Source of the DNA: Lateolabrax maculatus
Taxonomy: Eukaryota; Chordata; Actinopteri; Acropomatiformes; Lateolabracidae
DNA: 64,000 nt
Direction of reading: 5' to 3'
Assembly (NCBI GenBank): GCA_031216445.1
Contig: CM062218.1
Coordinates: 8,329,001-8,393,000 of the forward strand
Positions within the stretch are counted from its first letter, which is position 1. Each line of letters opens with the position of its first letter. The notes below the pieces were generated by a model that saw only the letters and a list, made by a program, of their open reading frames with translations, was not told where the DNA came from and did no database searches. The position numbers and the translations under genes are program-made. Shown one piece after another: positions 49,471-62,689 of this stretch.

Positions 49471-51734
49471 GTGGAGCAGGATAATTTGGCCCCATAACTC
49501 CATAACCAACATATGATACAAAATATAATCCAGTTCTAGTGGGTAGAAATATACCATAAAGTGTGAAATTGTGCAACACTGTGGTACAAATTAGCTGACT
49601 TGCTGGTGTGACATTCTGATGAACAAACAGTTTCCCTGCTGTTAGTGGCTTACAGAGGTGGGTGGGTGTGTGGTTCCAGTGTAGATTTGTTCCTTCCGGG
49701 GGTGAGGGGTGACAGCGAGGGTAGCTGAGTTGCAAGGCAGAAGACTCTCCACCCAAACTTCAGGAGCCTGCAGCCTGGGGTGGTTGGAGCAACATAAACA
49801 TGCAGATACAGAATCCCGAATAGCCTGCTTCTCATGTCCTGCTGAAAGTATGAGGCAGATCAACACCTTAATTATCAATATTACCAACTAAGTCTTGTTT
49901 TAAGTATTGATACCAGTGTCAGTAGGGTGATACAAAAACAAATCTGTCTCTCCTCTGTTGGAACCATTTTTTATTTTATCAAAGAGTAGAAAAGAGTTCT
50001 CTTCTTAATGTATGCTTCTCTGCTATGCATGCATGCAACAATCACCTCATTAGTTCAGAGGTGTATAAACAGATAATGAATAACAATGTAGTATAACACA
50101 GTTGTAATGTCAAATACATATCTGTTTTCATGGGTTGATTTTATAATTATTGACTTATTCGTTATTGTGTTTAATTAATGTTAACACTTAAATATATGTA
50201 TTTCCATACAACTTCATTATTATATGTTATAAAATATTTAATTAAACATTTATATAGTGCTTATATGCAAAGTAATGCTAAAAAGGGGGTCAAGTGTTGC
50301 CCCAAAATTCAAAACTTTGTTTTATCATGTGATTTCTTGATGGTAAAAAAAATGCCTAATTTTGGCAAATCATTTCATGAAAATAAAATGCATTCAGAAG
50401 TATCCTGACACATTTCTCTCCCTAAAGGATTGTAATATAACTATTTTATTTGATAAAAGAACTGTACTTATAGCCCATATGAAGGGCATTTATTCCCAAG
50501 TTATTTTCCTTGTATGCAGGCTTTTTTTACATTCATATTTTTGGACAAACCACAAGAAGTTTACACCCTCTCCATGAAATCACAAAACCTGTTTCTGTTT
50601 TCTACTTTTAGATTAAAAAAACTGCTAAAACAGTAAGAGTTATAACTGCCCTGTGAGGCATTTACAAAGGCCTGGAACACAACACCCACAACTATTTCAC
50701 TCGTCTAATATTTTACACCATGGACTATAATTACTTTTGGTTCGAACATGGGCCATAATTTTAAAATAGCTTGTCAAACTATTAATAAATTGATTATTTA
50801 CTTTCAGTTACATACTGCAGTTTCATTCCTAGTTATTTGGGGCCTATAGATCACAGGAAGTTCTTATCATGGCCTTTTATTGATAAAATGTGTAGCTTGT
50901 CAATAAAGTGTAATGTTTAGCTTAGGACCATTATTATGTTTCAACAAAATGTCAGGTACGTCGGATCAAAAACAAAAGAAACAAAAAATTACACCGTCAC
51001 TCACTTGTATATACTTACTTAAAGACATTTGGTCCTCACACCTACATTATGTAAAATAAATATGAATTGATCGAAATGTCGTTAATAAAGTGATTACGAG
51101 TGATCAGTGTGCAGGAATTTGGTTATTTTTCACAGGATGAATAAAGATACAGAATCTTAGGTTTTCATTTATTTAATTAATTAATAATACCTTCATTTAT
51201 GCCTTTGATTTTAAAATTCGGTTCCATATTAATTTATAAGTTATAATACATTTACTCAAAGTGAATGTATGCAGTTCACCAGAATAGCTAGCAAAATATT
51301 AAAACATTTCTTCCCTGGTGAGTATGTCCAACAAAGAAGAAATGCTTTAAAAGGCCATTTCATAGCAGTTTGGCTTTTCATAGCACTCTATACTATTTTT
51401 GCTGGATAAGAAAGACAAAAAAGTACAATTGCTGAATTAAGTGCATGCGAAAAGCAAAAAAAGTTCCATCTCATAGTGTATCCAAAATGCATTTACATTT
51501 AATAGTGCCAAAATTGACTTTTAGAATTATTTGCCCTCTGGTCCTTTTTATGTTTAGAGCAAGGCATTGCATACACCATTATTATAAATATTCTCTATTA
51601 AGATCTTTATTATACTATATAACATGTTTTTGTCATAATAATATTATGAAATAAGTTAAAGTATTGTAGAAAGTCTCAATTGAGCTTGAAGGCATTTTGG
51701 AAAATGTTTGATATGCAATTCTTTGTTTACATTT
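49471..51734. other. AT-rich intergenic sequence, no gene seen
   Basis: No exon, repeat family or motif recognised. Confidence 0.55.
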
Positions 51735-51905
51735 CTTTTTTTTAAGATTATTTTTTGGTATCTTTTGCCTTTATTAGAGAGTGACAGTGAAGGGGCAGAC
51801 AGGGATGGAGAAACAGGGGTAAGAATTGCAACAAAGATCAAAAAATCAAGCCGGTGATGGTTTTGACCATGCGCTGTAACTATCAAGTGGCTACCAAGGT
51901 GCGCC
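51735..51905 (-). mobile_element. tRNA-derived SINE, minus-strand copy
   Basis: Read on the minus strand: a tRNA-related head starting GGCGCACCTTGGTAGCC, a B-box-like GGTCAAAACC (51,859-51,868), a body with CTTTGTTGCA and TTCACTGTCACTCTCTAATA, and a tail continuing AAAGGCAAAAG into an A-rich end. It is the same family as the copy at 38,350-38,482 but retains the B-box region. Confidence 0.75.
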
Positions 51906-52731
51906 ATTGTTTACAGTTTTTGACATGTTGTCTCTAGTATAAGTGTTTGTGTATCTAGTAGTATCTGTAACACTATACTACCAATTACAGCACATAAAGT
52001 GAATGCAACAATTGACTCACTGTAGAACAATTGACTCAGTAAAAATACTCCAGTTTTAGGGTGACATTTCAAGGCACAATTTTTTTGTTTTTTGTGTTTC
52101 TTCCAAAAACAACTTTGCAAAATGGAGCGCAATTTAGAACAAGAGACATTAATTTCTTTTGTTGTTACAAAAAGTGACAAGCAAGTCCATTTATGAATAA
52201 GGTCAGGTGGATTGTGTAAACAATGTCACAACGACATGTTGTTGAAATTCTACTGGGTGTTAACAGCTCAGCTGACAGTGAAGGGTTCCTTATTCAAATG
52301 TCAAAGATCTTTTTGCTTCTGCCAGACACCCACATATAGAGTTGGCTGGCAGTCTGACTAAATCCCCCTTTTACAAGACAAGGCTGTTGCTGAGGATGAC
52401 TAATCAGCTGACAAATAGGCTGATGTTTTGACCTTAGTGATGTATTCTAAACTGAAGAGAATCTTTTTTGTCCAACAGAAGTTAGACTGCACATTGTTTT
52501 TTCATGTGCAGGAACTTTTCTTGTGATCTTGCGCGTCATCTTGCTTCCACACTAACATGGGATATTTATTTGATAAATAGAATCACAACTATTCTATTTA
52601 GAACAGGAGGCGTAGTGAACAGTCAAAATTTTCACATATGATCCATCTGAACTTTTACAGATGGGGAGGGTAGCGTACAGCCTGAGAGCTGCAAAGAGTT
52701 ACTCACTGGTAGCAGATTGGATTAGAGGGAA
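51906..52731. other. Intergenic sequence, no gene seen
   Basis: Includes a local repeat of CAATTGACTCA at 52,010 and 52,028. Nothing else recognised. Confidence 0.5.
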
Positions 52732-52781
52732 GTGTGTGTGTGTGTGTGTGTGTGTTTGTTCATGTGTAGGTGTGTGTTCGT

Positions 52782-52822
<41 letters not shown>
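52732..52822. repeat. (TG)n microsatellite, interrupted
   Basis: About 90 bp of TG repeats with TTC and AGG interruptions, followed by CA-rich sequence to about 52,970. Confidence 0.96.
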
Positions 52823-52823
<1 letters not shown>

Positions 52824-52999
52824 ACATAGATGTTTACACATGACATTTCACCCATGAGAGGCTTTTTTGAAAAAAAATAAAATAAAATCATACTTGTTCT
52901 CACACACACCATCACAATCTCACACATGTACCATTACACACCCCCACATACCCTACTACATACCTCTTACATGTACAGTACAATTATACTTTCACACGC

Positions 53000-53540
53000 A
53001 TCAGTGTTGAGGCTTTACAGTTTACAGTCGCTAACAAGCGTTTACCTAAACACCACATGTTTCGGTTAAGTTTCGAATTATTTATCTATCGTATTGTTGA
53101 GTTATCAAGGACATGTTCGTGTTTTTGTGTTGAGAAATATCAAAGATATAATTCAAACAACATTCAAGCTAGGCAGAGGTCCTCAACGGTTCAAAAGTTT
53201 GTGGGTGCACCCGTGAAGAACTGTAAAGCTACGTAGTTTCAGCGAGAGCAGCGTCCTTAACAACCACTATGGCAATGATAGCAAATGTTGCAGAATTTTT
53301 CTAATAACTAACAAACTAAAGATCATATACATTCACTGAACGTATATTATGGAAATACGTACCTTTCGCTTCCGCTTGGAGACATTCTCTAGCCTCGACC
53401 TCGGTGAATGTAGTGAACTTTTATTTTTCGTAGTGAACATCAACATGTATTGTTACTCTTGTCATGTTTGGAGTCTACAGTCTAAAATTGCTCATTAAAA
53501 TCAAAAAAACTAACCCTAACCCTCTCTCCCCCGGACCCCC
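53000..53540 (-). other. CpG-richer island with a strong minus-strand splice donor
   Basis: CpG is visibly more frequent here than in flanking DNA. On the minus strand a 28-codon frame (53,363-53,446) opening MLMFTTKNKSSL ends at KRKRK followed directly by the near-ideal donor GTACGTAT. I do not recognise the peptide. It could be a first exon, a young transposon or chance. Two telomere-like CCCTAA units occur at 53,512-53,522. Confidence 0.3.
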
Positions 53541-56084
53541 CCGACCTGATTTTAGTTTTGTATTGTGTCACCTTTTTCACTACTCTAGAACTTGCAGGTC
53601 TGCGTTATACCTGAAAGTCTTAAATTATTGAGATGATCAATAAATAATGAGTAATGTTCTAGTTGACTGTTTTAAATGCTTTTTTTATTGTGGCAAGTTT
53701 AATATTTGGAAGGAAGTATGCTAACCAAAGTTGGCCTTACCTTAACGACAGATTTTGCTCTAATGGGTTGCATACCATCTCTGTCACCTTCACAGCTGCA
53801 GTCTCACACACGTTGGTCTTACAGAGCCAGATGGCGAGACGTAATCTCCCCATCAACTCCCCGAGTATACAGACAAACACAGCAAAAGGACAACACTGAC
53901 TGAGCATGTCTGGATGATACACAGCCAATTCTTTGTTAACACAAGTGGCCTTAACCTCACCAGAACACGTAATCCTGCACAGCGGTCCAAAACTCTGTAT
54001 TGGCAGACTGCAGCGCTTTTATGCAATCCATTTGTTTCTGTTGTTTGTTTGTTTTTGTTTTTCGTTTTTTTGTTGCTGTTTTGATTATTCATGAAAAAAA
54101 TGACCAGACAACACAGAACATGATTTATTGTAAGAGTTACTTGAGAAGGTGACATTTTAGAGGCTGCATTGCGAACATGTCAGTGTCAGCTACATCCAGT
54201 TCCTTCCTGATATTTTAAAGGCCATGACAATGAGAAAATCTACCATATCCTACTCACCAAGTGATTCATGCATATTTATGCATATTTATGAGGGAGTAAT
54301 CCCATTAAACGTGGCGGTATCACTCTGCTGAGGTCTATTTTGAATGTATCACAACCAAAAAGCAGCTTTTCTCCAAAATATGCAACCTCTATTTGTAATG
54401 AGAGCAAATATAGCTAAAGGTATCAGGCTGAAAAATGACACTTGGCAGACTCGGCAGGCATTATGTTAATGGTAGTGGATTACAAAACAAACAGCATGGC
54501 ACTGTTGGATAATGATTTAGTTCTCAACTCAATTACAACTCCAGAGCGATGTCGAGGACTGCAAGAATGTGCCACAAGGAGCATTTTATCAACCCCATTT
54601 AAGTACTTTATCTTCACTTTATTCATTTTAATTATTCTCCATGATGTCCCTCCATGTCAGTGACACAGAACAGCTGTGACAACGGTTTTGTTTGCTGAGC
54701 ACAATTTAGTGTAGTCTGTACTTCCATTGGCATGTCAGATAAGCTCAAATTTTAATACTGTAAATTCAAATACATGTATACAACTTCTTATTGTTACAAG
54801 CAAACAAATCTGTAGGTGGTTGGCTTCACTGAGTGTCCCTCAATCCAACCGTAGTTCAACAAAGTTGAACCCAATGCTGTTATGCATGAACCCCTAATAC
54901 ACACGGACTTCCATCATATGTCGGTGGGAGCTTATAAACAATGTATAAGTATGATTTATTGTAAAGTTGTGTTTATCTGCAATAGTTAGAAATAAATTTA
55001 AATATAGATTTAATTGAACATGATTTAGTTAAAAAATGAATGGTTATCATCTCACTTGTCTTTTTCATTCCAGTTGGACTATGCCGATTGCTTATATATG
55101 CATGCCAGCACTCGCAATGACGCATGTAACCTCCATAGAACAGTGGGGGGTTGGCAGGCGGATGGTTCCCAGGCTGTAAGTGGTAGCCTGGTTTTTAAAT
55201 TTGACTCAAGCTATTTACAGTCACCAACCCAGACAAAGTGCGTATGTGTCAAGATTTAAGGGGCGGTGATGTAAAAATGTGGGTTTCTTGGCAAAAGCCA
55301 ATATCCTTTTGGCTGGTGTTTGAAAGAGACACTAAATAGTAAATAGGATGGTTCCTGAGGGTGGCGGATGATCCACAAAATTCAACAGTATACAAGAGGT
55401 GGATGTGTCAGAGCTTAAGTGTCCTAATGATGCTCTTGCAACCAGACATTGACACTTTATAAGTCACATCATGAATACTATATAGTTTGTCTTGACTCCT
55501 GAATGTGTTAAAATGTTAATGGGGCAGTATGAGGTCAAACAGAAGCTAGAGACTATAGAGTATCAACAGTCAACTGTTCATAAATGGTGACCAAGAATAA
55601 ACAAAACAAACTGAAAGTTACAGATGTTTGCCATTTTCAAACATCAATCAAATGTCAATATGTCATAAAGTTGAGTTAAATCCACAAATTAATGTTTTCA
55701 ATTTCAAAATACTATGTTACTTTATTTACACAAATGAAAACAGTTAATTACGTTAACATCAGCATTATTCTGGTCTGCATCAGGCTTTATTTAAAAAACA
55801 TACTGTTTTACGAGTGCATGTGTAAGTTTGTGAATGGAAGAATGAGGCCAATTGTAAGGTGCTTTGTCCATAAAAGTGTTGTTTAATTAGTGCAGTCCAT
55901 TTACCATCAAATTACCAACCATAAAAACTCTTAAAAACATTAGAGACATTTGACTATACATTTGATATTGAAAATTAACTCTAAGAATTAAGGTGCAAAA
56001 GGGCTAAATTGCTAGTGTATTTATTGCAAATTGCTCTGCTCTGCAGCTTGACTAACTACAAATGATAGCTTCAAGTGGTTTTAA
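53541..56084. other. Intergenic sequence, no gene seen
   Basis: AT-rich. T/G-rich low complexity at 54,025-54,080. No assigned exon. Confidence 0.5.
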
Positions 56085-56700
56085 GTTTATTTCTAGAGCA
56101 CATTTAAAACAGAGTTGACCAAAGTTCTGTACAAGTAAAACATGTATAAAAAAAAATGATTAACAGTATAAAAGCAGAAAAAATAACAAAACAATACTAT
56201 CCTATGGCATACACAAATAAATAAGTAAAAAGAACAGATTAAAAGCGCAGTACAGTAAAAAAGTGAAACATGGAACTTGAAGGACACTCAAAGGCAACAT
56301 GTGGGTCTACAGAGAGGGAACAATTCATTGAAACAGTTTGAACGCTTTGGGGCAGGTACTGCAAACACGCAATCGCCCTTACCCCTTAGTTTTACACTGG
56401 GGGCAGCCAGGAGAAGCTGGTCTGAGGCTATGAGGAGTCAGGGGTTGGAAAGGGGCTCAGAGATGTACTGGGGTGCCTAGGCCATGTGAAGCTTTTAAAA
56501 CAAATAAAAGAACCTTAAAATCAATCCTATACTAAACTGAAAGCCAGTGCAGGGACGTCAGTACAGGTGTGATGCTTTCCTTCTTCCAGGTGCCAGTTAG
56601 TAGTTTGGCAGCAGCATTCTGCACCAGTTGCAAGCGAGACAAAGATGACTGGCTGATTCCCAAACAGAGAGCATTGCAGTAATCCACCAGGAAGATAATT
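56085..56700. repeat. Ancient fish interspersed repeat
   Basis: On the plus strand CATTTAAAACAGAGTTGACC is followed by GCCATGTGAAGCTTTTAAAA, AAAATCAATCCTATACT, GAAAGCCAGTGCAGGGAC, GTGTGATG, TTCTGCACCAGTTGCAAG and GCATTGCAGTAATCCA. This ordered set is a dispersed repeat of fish genomes, possibly an antisense LINE-related segment. It abuts the LINE relic to its right, but I cannot show they are one element. Confidence 0.6.
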
Positions 56701-56949
56701 AATGCATTTGTGACAATTTTCTGTTATTTAAAAGAGATGAATGATTTCAGTTTGGCAATATTTCTTAGCTGGAAAAGGCAACCTTTCACAACAGTGTTCA
56801 TTTGTTTGTGTTAATTTGTTTCTGTGGGCTCATATTCTTTGTTTCTTATTACCTTCATAGCCATTATGTGCATGCTGGCAAGCCTGATTTTCAGTTGCAC
56901 TGTTGGGTTGCCAAACCATTCTGTAATTCCATATATAATGATGCGCTGT

Positions 56950-57790
56950 AGGATTGCCCAGTAGAACATCAGCATTATCTGACTGCTCCCTCCATACAGC
57001 CTCAGTCATCTTGGAAAGTAAAGTCTCTGCTGCAGTCTATTGCACAGGTTAGCAATGTGTGTTTTCCAGGAAAGAAGGTTGTCTATGTGGACAAGCAAGT
57101 ATTTACACGAGGACACTTGAATGTTTGTCTGGACTACTGGCTCATGGTCCATCAATTGCTTCGGGTCAAAGACCATCTCCTTTAGACCGCACATTTAGAA
57201 TGAGATGGTTGGTGTCACGCCATTTGATGAAGGTGTCTATCTCATCACGGTTCACAGAGGGGTCCATGTTCTTGTGGAGAAGGCTCAAAATCACAGCATC
57301 ATCAGTACATTTTCTAATATAATTATTGGGGTGTACTTTCCTGCAGTCATGTACAATGTTAGAGTATAGGTGATACCATACAACCTTGTGGGACCCCTGT
57401 AATGCTGTGTCTGGTCTCTGACAGCACCCAAGTGAATCATCCTCACTTGCTGTGTCCTACTAGTTAAAAAAGACTAGAACCATCTAATCATTGTAGTCTA
57501 ATACTCATGTCCTTCAGCCTCTCTGAAAGCAGGTAGGGTTGCACAGTATTAAACACTGGGCTAATTGACTAATCAATAATAGCTTAATCAAAAGAATAAG
57601 CTTCTGTGTTCTCAAGGGGTACAGAGATAAAGTACAAAATGCTGACGATGTTGTCTTCAGTGCTGCTTCAGTAGGCAAATTGACATGTAACTAACATTGG
57701 CAGCAGGGACAAATATTTCTCATTTCTCAACATTTGAGTCATGAGAACACATCTCATGACAATCAAGGTCAAAGCTACAGGACGAAAATC
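56950..57790 (-). mobile_element. LINE reverse-transcriptase relic
   Basis: On the minus strand the reading begins DFRPVALT (first RT block) and continues with MLVTCQFAY, SFLTSRTQQVR, a late block MDPSVNRDEIDTFIKW, KEMVFDPKQLMDHEPVVQT, YLLVHIDNLLSWKTHIANLC and RLQQRLYFPR. These are the ordered landmarks of a fish non-LTR RT. It needs several frame changes and contains stops. The expected GVISPILY and FADD catalytic blocks are degraded (the latter reads KCTDDAV-like). Non-functional. Confidence 0.88.
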
Positions 57791-57982
57791 ATTAGGTAGG
57801 AAGGTCAAGACAAGTCTACCTCTGCTGAGCATGAATGCTTAGGAGTACCAAATGTCAAAAAAATACTAAGCTCAAATGTCCACTTACTAATGATTCAGAG
57901 ATTTCAAACACATCGCACAGTCCTTGTTACCAAAGGTCAAGAATAAACATCCATGCCGTCTTAGGCTAAATACGAGGCAACA

Positions 57983-58225
57983 GCCAGGACAAGAATAGCT
58001 TAGTTTGGCATGAAGATTGGAAACATGGGAAAAAAGCAAGAATGCTCTGTCCAAAAGTGACAAAATCCATCTACCAGCACCTCTAAATCCCACAAATTAT
58101 GGTATCTCTTGTTTGTTTGATCTATACAAAAACAGAAATGAAAAGATGATATGTTGTGGTAATACAAGTAGTTATGTGCAGGACCATTTTTTGGCTGGGA
58201 GCAGTGACTTTCTAGAGTCCCGTCA
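57983..58225 (+). repeat. Percomorph interspersed repeat, family X, copy 2
   Basis: Contains AATAGCTTAGTTTGGCATGA, GCTCTGTCCAAAAGTGAC, ATCCATCTACCAGCACCTC, TCTCTTGTTTGTTTGATC and TTTTGGCTGGGAGCAGTGAC, in the order seen in copy 1 and extending further right. Confidence 0.75.
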
Positions 58226-58334
58226 CCATGACATGACCAGGCAACAAGATATGATGTGTTAATTGGTGCAAGGAGCAGCCAAAAACATAATCTGCACATG
58301 GCTATGATGGGCCTATCATGAGTATTATATCACC

Positions 58335-58640
58335 TTAGTTCTCCGCACATGTATTTATCCTGATGGTGAGGAAATGGTAACTGATCTTTTTGATCAACCA
58401 TTCAGCCTCTCCTGCTTTGATCTCAGTACCGCTGACCCTCCCTTTCCTCCCAGTGGTTGATCTTGCGGCCCTCCTTGTTCCTCCACTCCCATCCTCCGCT
58501 CTGTGTACTTCACCCACATTGAGGGCATTGTGTTTCCCCCGCTTCTGACTCATCACATGGCTGGGTGTACGAGTGTTGTTCGATAGAGAGTATGCATATG
58601 AAGTGTCTGCCAAGAGAAGGATCAACAAAGTCCACATGGC
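58335..58640 (-). other. Unassigned ORF with a signal-peptide-like start
   Basis: A minus-strand ATG in good context (GCCATGT) at 58,637-58,639 opens MWTLLILLLADTSYA, a plausible signal peptide, then an N-glycosylation sequon (NNT) and a basic Gly/Ser/Arg-rich tail, ending at TAA in 58,335-58,337. A pyrimidine-rich stretch ending in TTAG lies about 45 nt upstream, a possible acceptor. The block is GC-richer than its neighbours. I recognise no family, and no cysteine pattern is present. It may be chance. Confidence 0.25.
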
Positions 58641-59754
58641 TACCCACTCTTTGCCATTAGGGTTTGGACGTTCGTTGACCCTAAGGCAGCAACACAACTG
58701 ATCGGTCCCTCTAAGAGATGCTTGGGTACAGCAACCTAGACATTAAGTGATGATGAGAGAGACCGACAAAATGAGGCAGAGAGACAGACATATTCAATAA
58801 GATTGGTAGAAAGACAGGTCACATTAGATTTAAGAGGACAGGCAAGAAAGGGATGGATAGTGAGACAAAGTGTTAGTCACTCTGTGCACCCTCTGACACA
58901 ATCATAATTAGGCAGGAAAATGGCATAATGAATAGAAATTGCAGTTGAATACATTAAGGCACCCCATCTAACCCACACACTGTATTTGCTGACCAGACAC
59001 ACATGCACAATAATGACAAGAATACAAAGGTAGTGGTCTAGTGTTTTGTTTTGTCAGGCATGCATGTGTAGGGCGTGGGAGTCGGACATTGAAGAGCATG
59101 GTCTTTTTGATCCATGTGTTATCTAAGTGCCCAAAATCATGGAGCCTTCAACAAACTCTTTATCATTTTAATGCCATCTAATGTGCTCACCTCTGCAGTC
59201 TGAATGTGCTGTTGTACATCAAAAAAAAAGGCTGTTTAGGGAGACATATGGCTCCATTTTAAACATGTAAAATGCTAATGCTGATATGATTTAGCCACAC
59301 AGTATTTAAGTTTGGTCGCTAGATGCATCTTTACTTTGCTGAATTATAGTAGTCAGATTGCTAAGTAATGTATATGCATCATTCAAATTCATCAACAGCT
59401 GTTTCTCATTTTGTGAATGACAATAGCCACTTCATTTCCTTTAACTTTCTTGAATTTAGGAAAATATATCATAACGAGCGCTGTGAACATGTTTTTAGCC
59501 AAAGAAGCTTACTGTCAAACAATAATTGTCATCAAAGCTTGTGATTGCAAAGATGGATCCTGGATTGATGAACACTAGGAGGAGTGTTGGTTATCATGTG
59601 TGGGTTTGATAGATTGAGGCATTGTACAGAAGTTCTTTAGATGGCAGCACACAATAAAACAGTGTTATTACGTTGCGTTTGTAAATGAGAATATAATGGA
59701 ATGAGTTTTCTTCTTCTAGAGATCACCTGACCCAGTTATCTGAATACCAAGCTT
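58641..59754. other. Intergenic sequence, no gene seen
   Basis: No exon or named repeat. Confidence 0.55.
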
Positions 59755-60085
59755 TTCCTTATTCACAATCAGCCCCTGTGTATATAGGTGCCAGTTTTCA
59801 GCCAGACTTTGCCTTGTCCATTACATTGCTTAGCTGCTGTGGTGTTTAGGCCTGTTTCCTGCCTGTGCCCTGCTACCTGTTCTGATTTCCTCTTGCTGAT
59901 GTCCTTCCTGCTTGCTGATTTTGAGAGATGTTTGTCTGGTATGACTGCATTCCTGCTGGAAATTGTCGACCGGACCCTGTAGACTTATTGAACTCTGAAC
60001 AAAAGTGCTTCAATGTCACAGTTGAGTCTCAGTGTCTGCATTTTTGCCTGTTGTCTGTGACCTGTACTTTGACAGAAATGAAAAA
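59755..60085 (+). repeat. LTR-like or DNA-element terminal remnant
   Basis: CCTTATTCACAATCAGCCCC, then TATATAGGTGCCAGTTTTC, GTCTGGTATGACTGCATTCC, ATTGAACTCTGAACAAAAG, CAGTGTCTGCATTTTTGCCT and a final TGACAGAA. This order is typical of the promoter, polyadenylation and terminal parts of fish LTR-type repeats. The class is not certain. Confidence 0.5.
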
Positions 60086-61101
60086 GAAAAAAAAAAATTT
60101 CTTAGGTGAAGTCAAGGAGTGAAACAAAGTCCATCTGATGATTAAATCGAAGGAGATCCTTGATCAGCTTTCATGCCAGTCACAACAGCTATATCATAAA
60201 CAATAAAGAATCTGAAATACATGTACCACCTACACTCAGTATCAAACTTTCTTGAGGTTTATTTAACATTATACAACATAAAATATGCCACTGCAACAGC
60301 ATCCATCAAGAATGCCTTTGAATAAAAAGTTTGAGTGCTGCTTCTTTTGGTGTTAAATGTTCCCATAACTTTTTATTATTTTCCTATACCTGAGTAGATT
60401 TTCATGCCAAACATTTTACATTTTTGGCAAAACTTGAAAAGTTTTTTTTCTTGCCAATCAGTACATACTGCACTTCCCAGTTCTTATCTAACATTTCAGT
60501 ACCGCCTCAGCTTGTTTACCGCCATGCTTACCATGCTCTCTGAGATTCTCATTTTTCTACTTGAGCCATCTGCTTTCTGTTCATCTCTACCAAACCTGAC
60601 AGTCTGAGCAGGCTTTCCAAGGAGCTCCAGAGATTAACGAAGGTTAAAAAGTAAACAAGTCTTGTGTGTATAAGCTGGAAAATTGTGTTCACGAGTGCGA
60701 GTGTGTGCATAAATCCATGCATGTTCGAAATGTAGAGAACAATTAAACACAGCAGAGGTCAAGCGAGTCAGACATGAGGTGTGGAAATGAAGGGACTATG
60801 ACAGTTAAAAAATGGGATGATCACATGTGCAATCATCCACGGTTCAGGATAAAGGGGAACTGAACTGTGAGTTTTAGTGTCAGTATGACGGTGGGAAGGG
60901 TGTTGGTTATACAAGCGAGTGTGAAGGGTGAGTGTACTGAATATGCAGCAGGAGTGTGAAGGTCTTGTGGGAGTATCCAGATGTAACTGTGAGAGTCTCG
61001 CCAACCACCAACTCCCCCTTTGTCTTGACATTTTCTAGAAATTGAGTCTTGGATGACTTTCAAAGGTCCAATAAGCGTTTCTCAAAGGATAATGAGGACG
61101 A
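60086..61101. other. Intergenic sequence, no gene seen
   Basis: Short spurious frames only. Confidence 0.55.
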
Positions 61102-61126
61102 CGATGATGATGATGATGATGATGAT
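61102..61126. repeat. (GAT)n microsatellite
   Basis: About eight GAT trinucleotides. Confidence 0.95.
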
Positions 61127-62689
61127 ATCCCAGACCCAGTAATGTTCCCGTAACATTTTCAACATGATATAAATCTGAATTGAATGCTGTTACATTTTTT
61201 AAAAAATGAACATGTTGTACTCCTGATTAAGATCTTTGCAATTCTCCCAAAAGTATCATTTCTTACACTCAGAGAAAAAACACCATAAAATAAACCATGA
61301 AACACAGTGAATAAGCCAATTTTACATTGTATGAGTCTACAAAAATCATTTTTATTTCTCAATGCAGGACAAAAGAGGTTAAAAAACAGCCCCTTGTACA
61401 ACCCCCAGTATTACTCAGACCAGCTGTCTCCCTCCTTTTTTTTTACTTTAAACTATTTTATTAATTCATGCCAACTGCATTGTCGGATTGTCCTCAACAA
61501 AATTTGCTATCTAACAAATGATAAAAAAACTGATGTGAAAATGTATTAGGAGATTCCCTAGAGAAGTGACGCCAAGGTCTTGAGCTCACAATGATCACAA
61601 ATTAAGGCTTTAATGGCAAATTTGAGTCCAATCAGTGATGCAGCCCGTGAGAGGACCAAAAACACTCTTCTTCATGATATCATTCAACTTTTCAACTCAC
61701 TGCTGTTTTCCGGCCTTGAAACTTTTTTCAAGCATGTGGCAGTTTAAGTAAATGTCTTCAGTGTCTGAACAAATCCATAAAGAACATTTTGCATGAGTCA
61801 CCTACATCTGAACAAAGAGCCATCACTTTAACAGTTTAAAGAAGCGAGCAATGTTTTATATTCCATGTCTGACAAGGGGTAAAGACATGGTAAACGCTGT
61901 TTACACACAATTTAAAGAAAATTATTACCTGAAAACACTCCCTGACAGTTGCAACTTAGAAAACGTGTTTGTTGGGTTTAGCATGAAGTATAGCATAAAA
62001 GTACAAAGAGGGTAAGAGGACCCACTCAAGGACGCAGGTTACCGAACCAAAAGTATCAAAGAGGCTGTTGTCCACCTACAGACTCCGTTAGACTCCATTG
62101 TCAGAGATCAAAAACTCATCTGAGAGTAAAGAGTCTCTGATTACACACTTAAAAGTACTAAGGAGCTGTGGAGCTGATATATCAGTGAAGGAAAGAGAGA
62201 CAGAGCTGTTTGATGGGAGGCTCAAATTCCATTTGCACCTTGGCACTGCATACTGCTAACAAGCCCTGTCCATAAAGTATAGTGAGCAAGCAGAGGGAGA
62301 GCACATTTGATGGATAAAGACCAACTTGAAGAGTAAAAAATGGTTGGTGGAAAATCACTGTCTCCCATAAATCCACTGTCCCTCATCTCTCACATTAACT
62401 TTCAGACATTTTGCCTATTATAAACCAATCAGCAATAAATTACTTTCAGGAAGATTAAGGGATTAAGGGAGAATATGAGTGATTTTTCCAGGATTAGTCC
62501 AAAAAGGATTATGAGAATTCTAGGAAATCAAATCTCAACAGCAGGCCAGAATGTAGTAGACATATTTCTTATTGATTAGGATTGCACCTGTAGCTTGAAA
62601 ATGCCAGAGCCTTCCACAACTGGAAATAAGTGGTCTAATCAGAGAACAAAGACTCTGTTCCTGTCATATCCTGTTCCTGACACTAAGAT
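61127..62689. other. Intergenic sequence, no gene seen
   Basis: AT-rich, nothing assigned. Confidence 0.55.

Noticed and set aside
53510..53524. Interstitial telomere repeat
   Set aside because: Only two CCCTAA units, too short to be meaningful.
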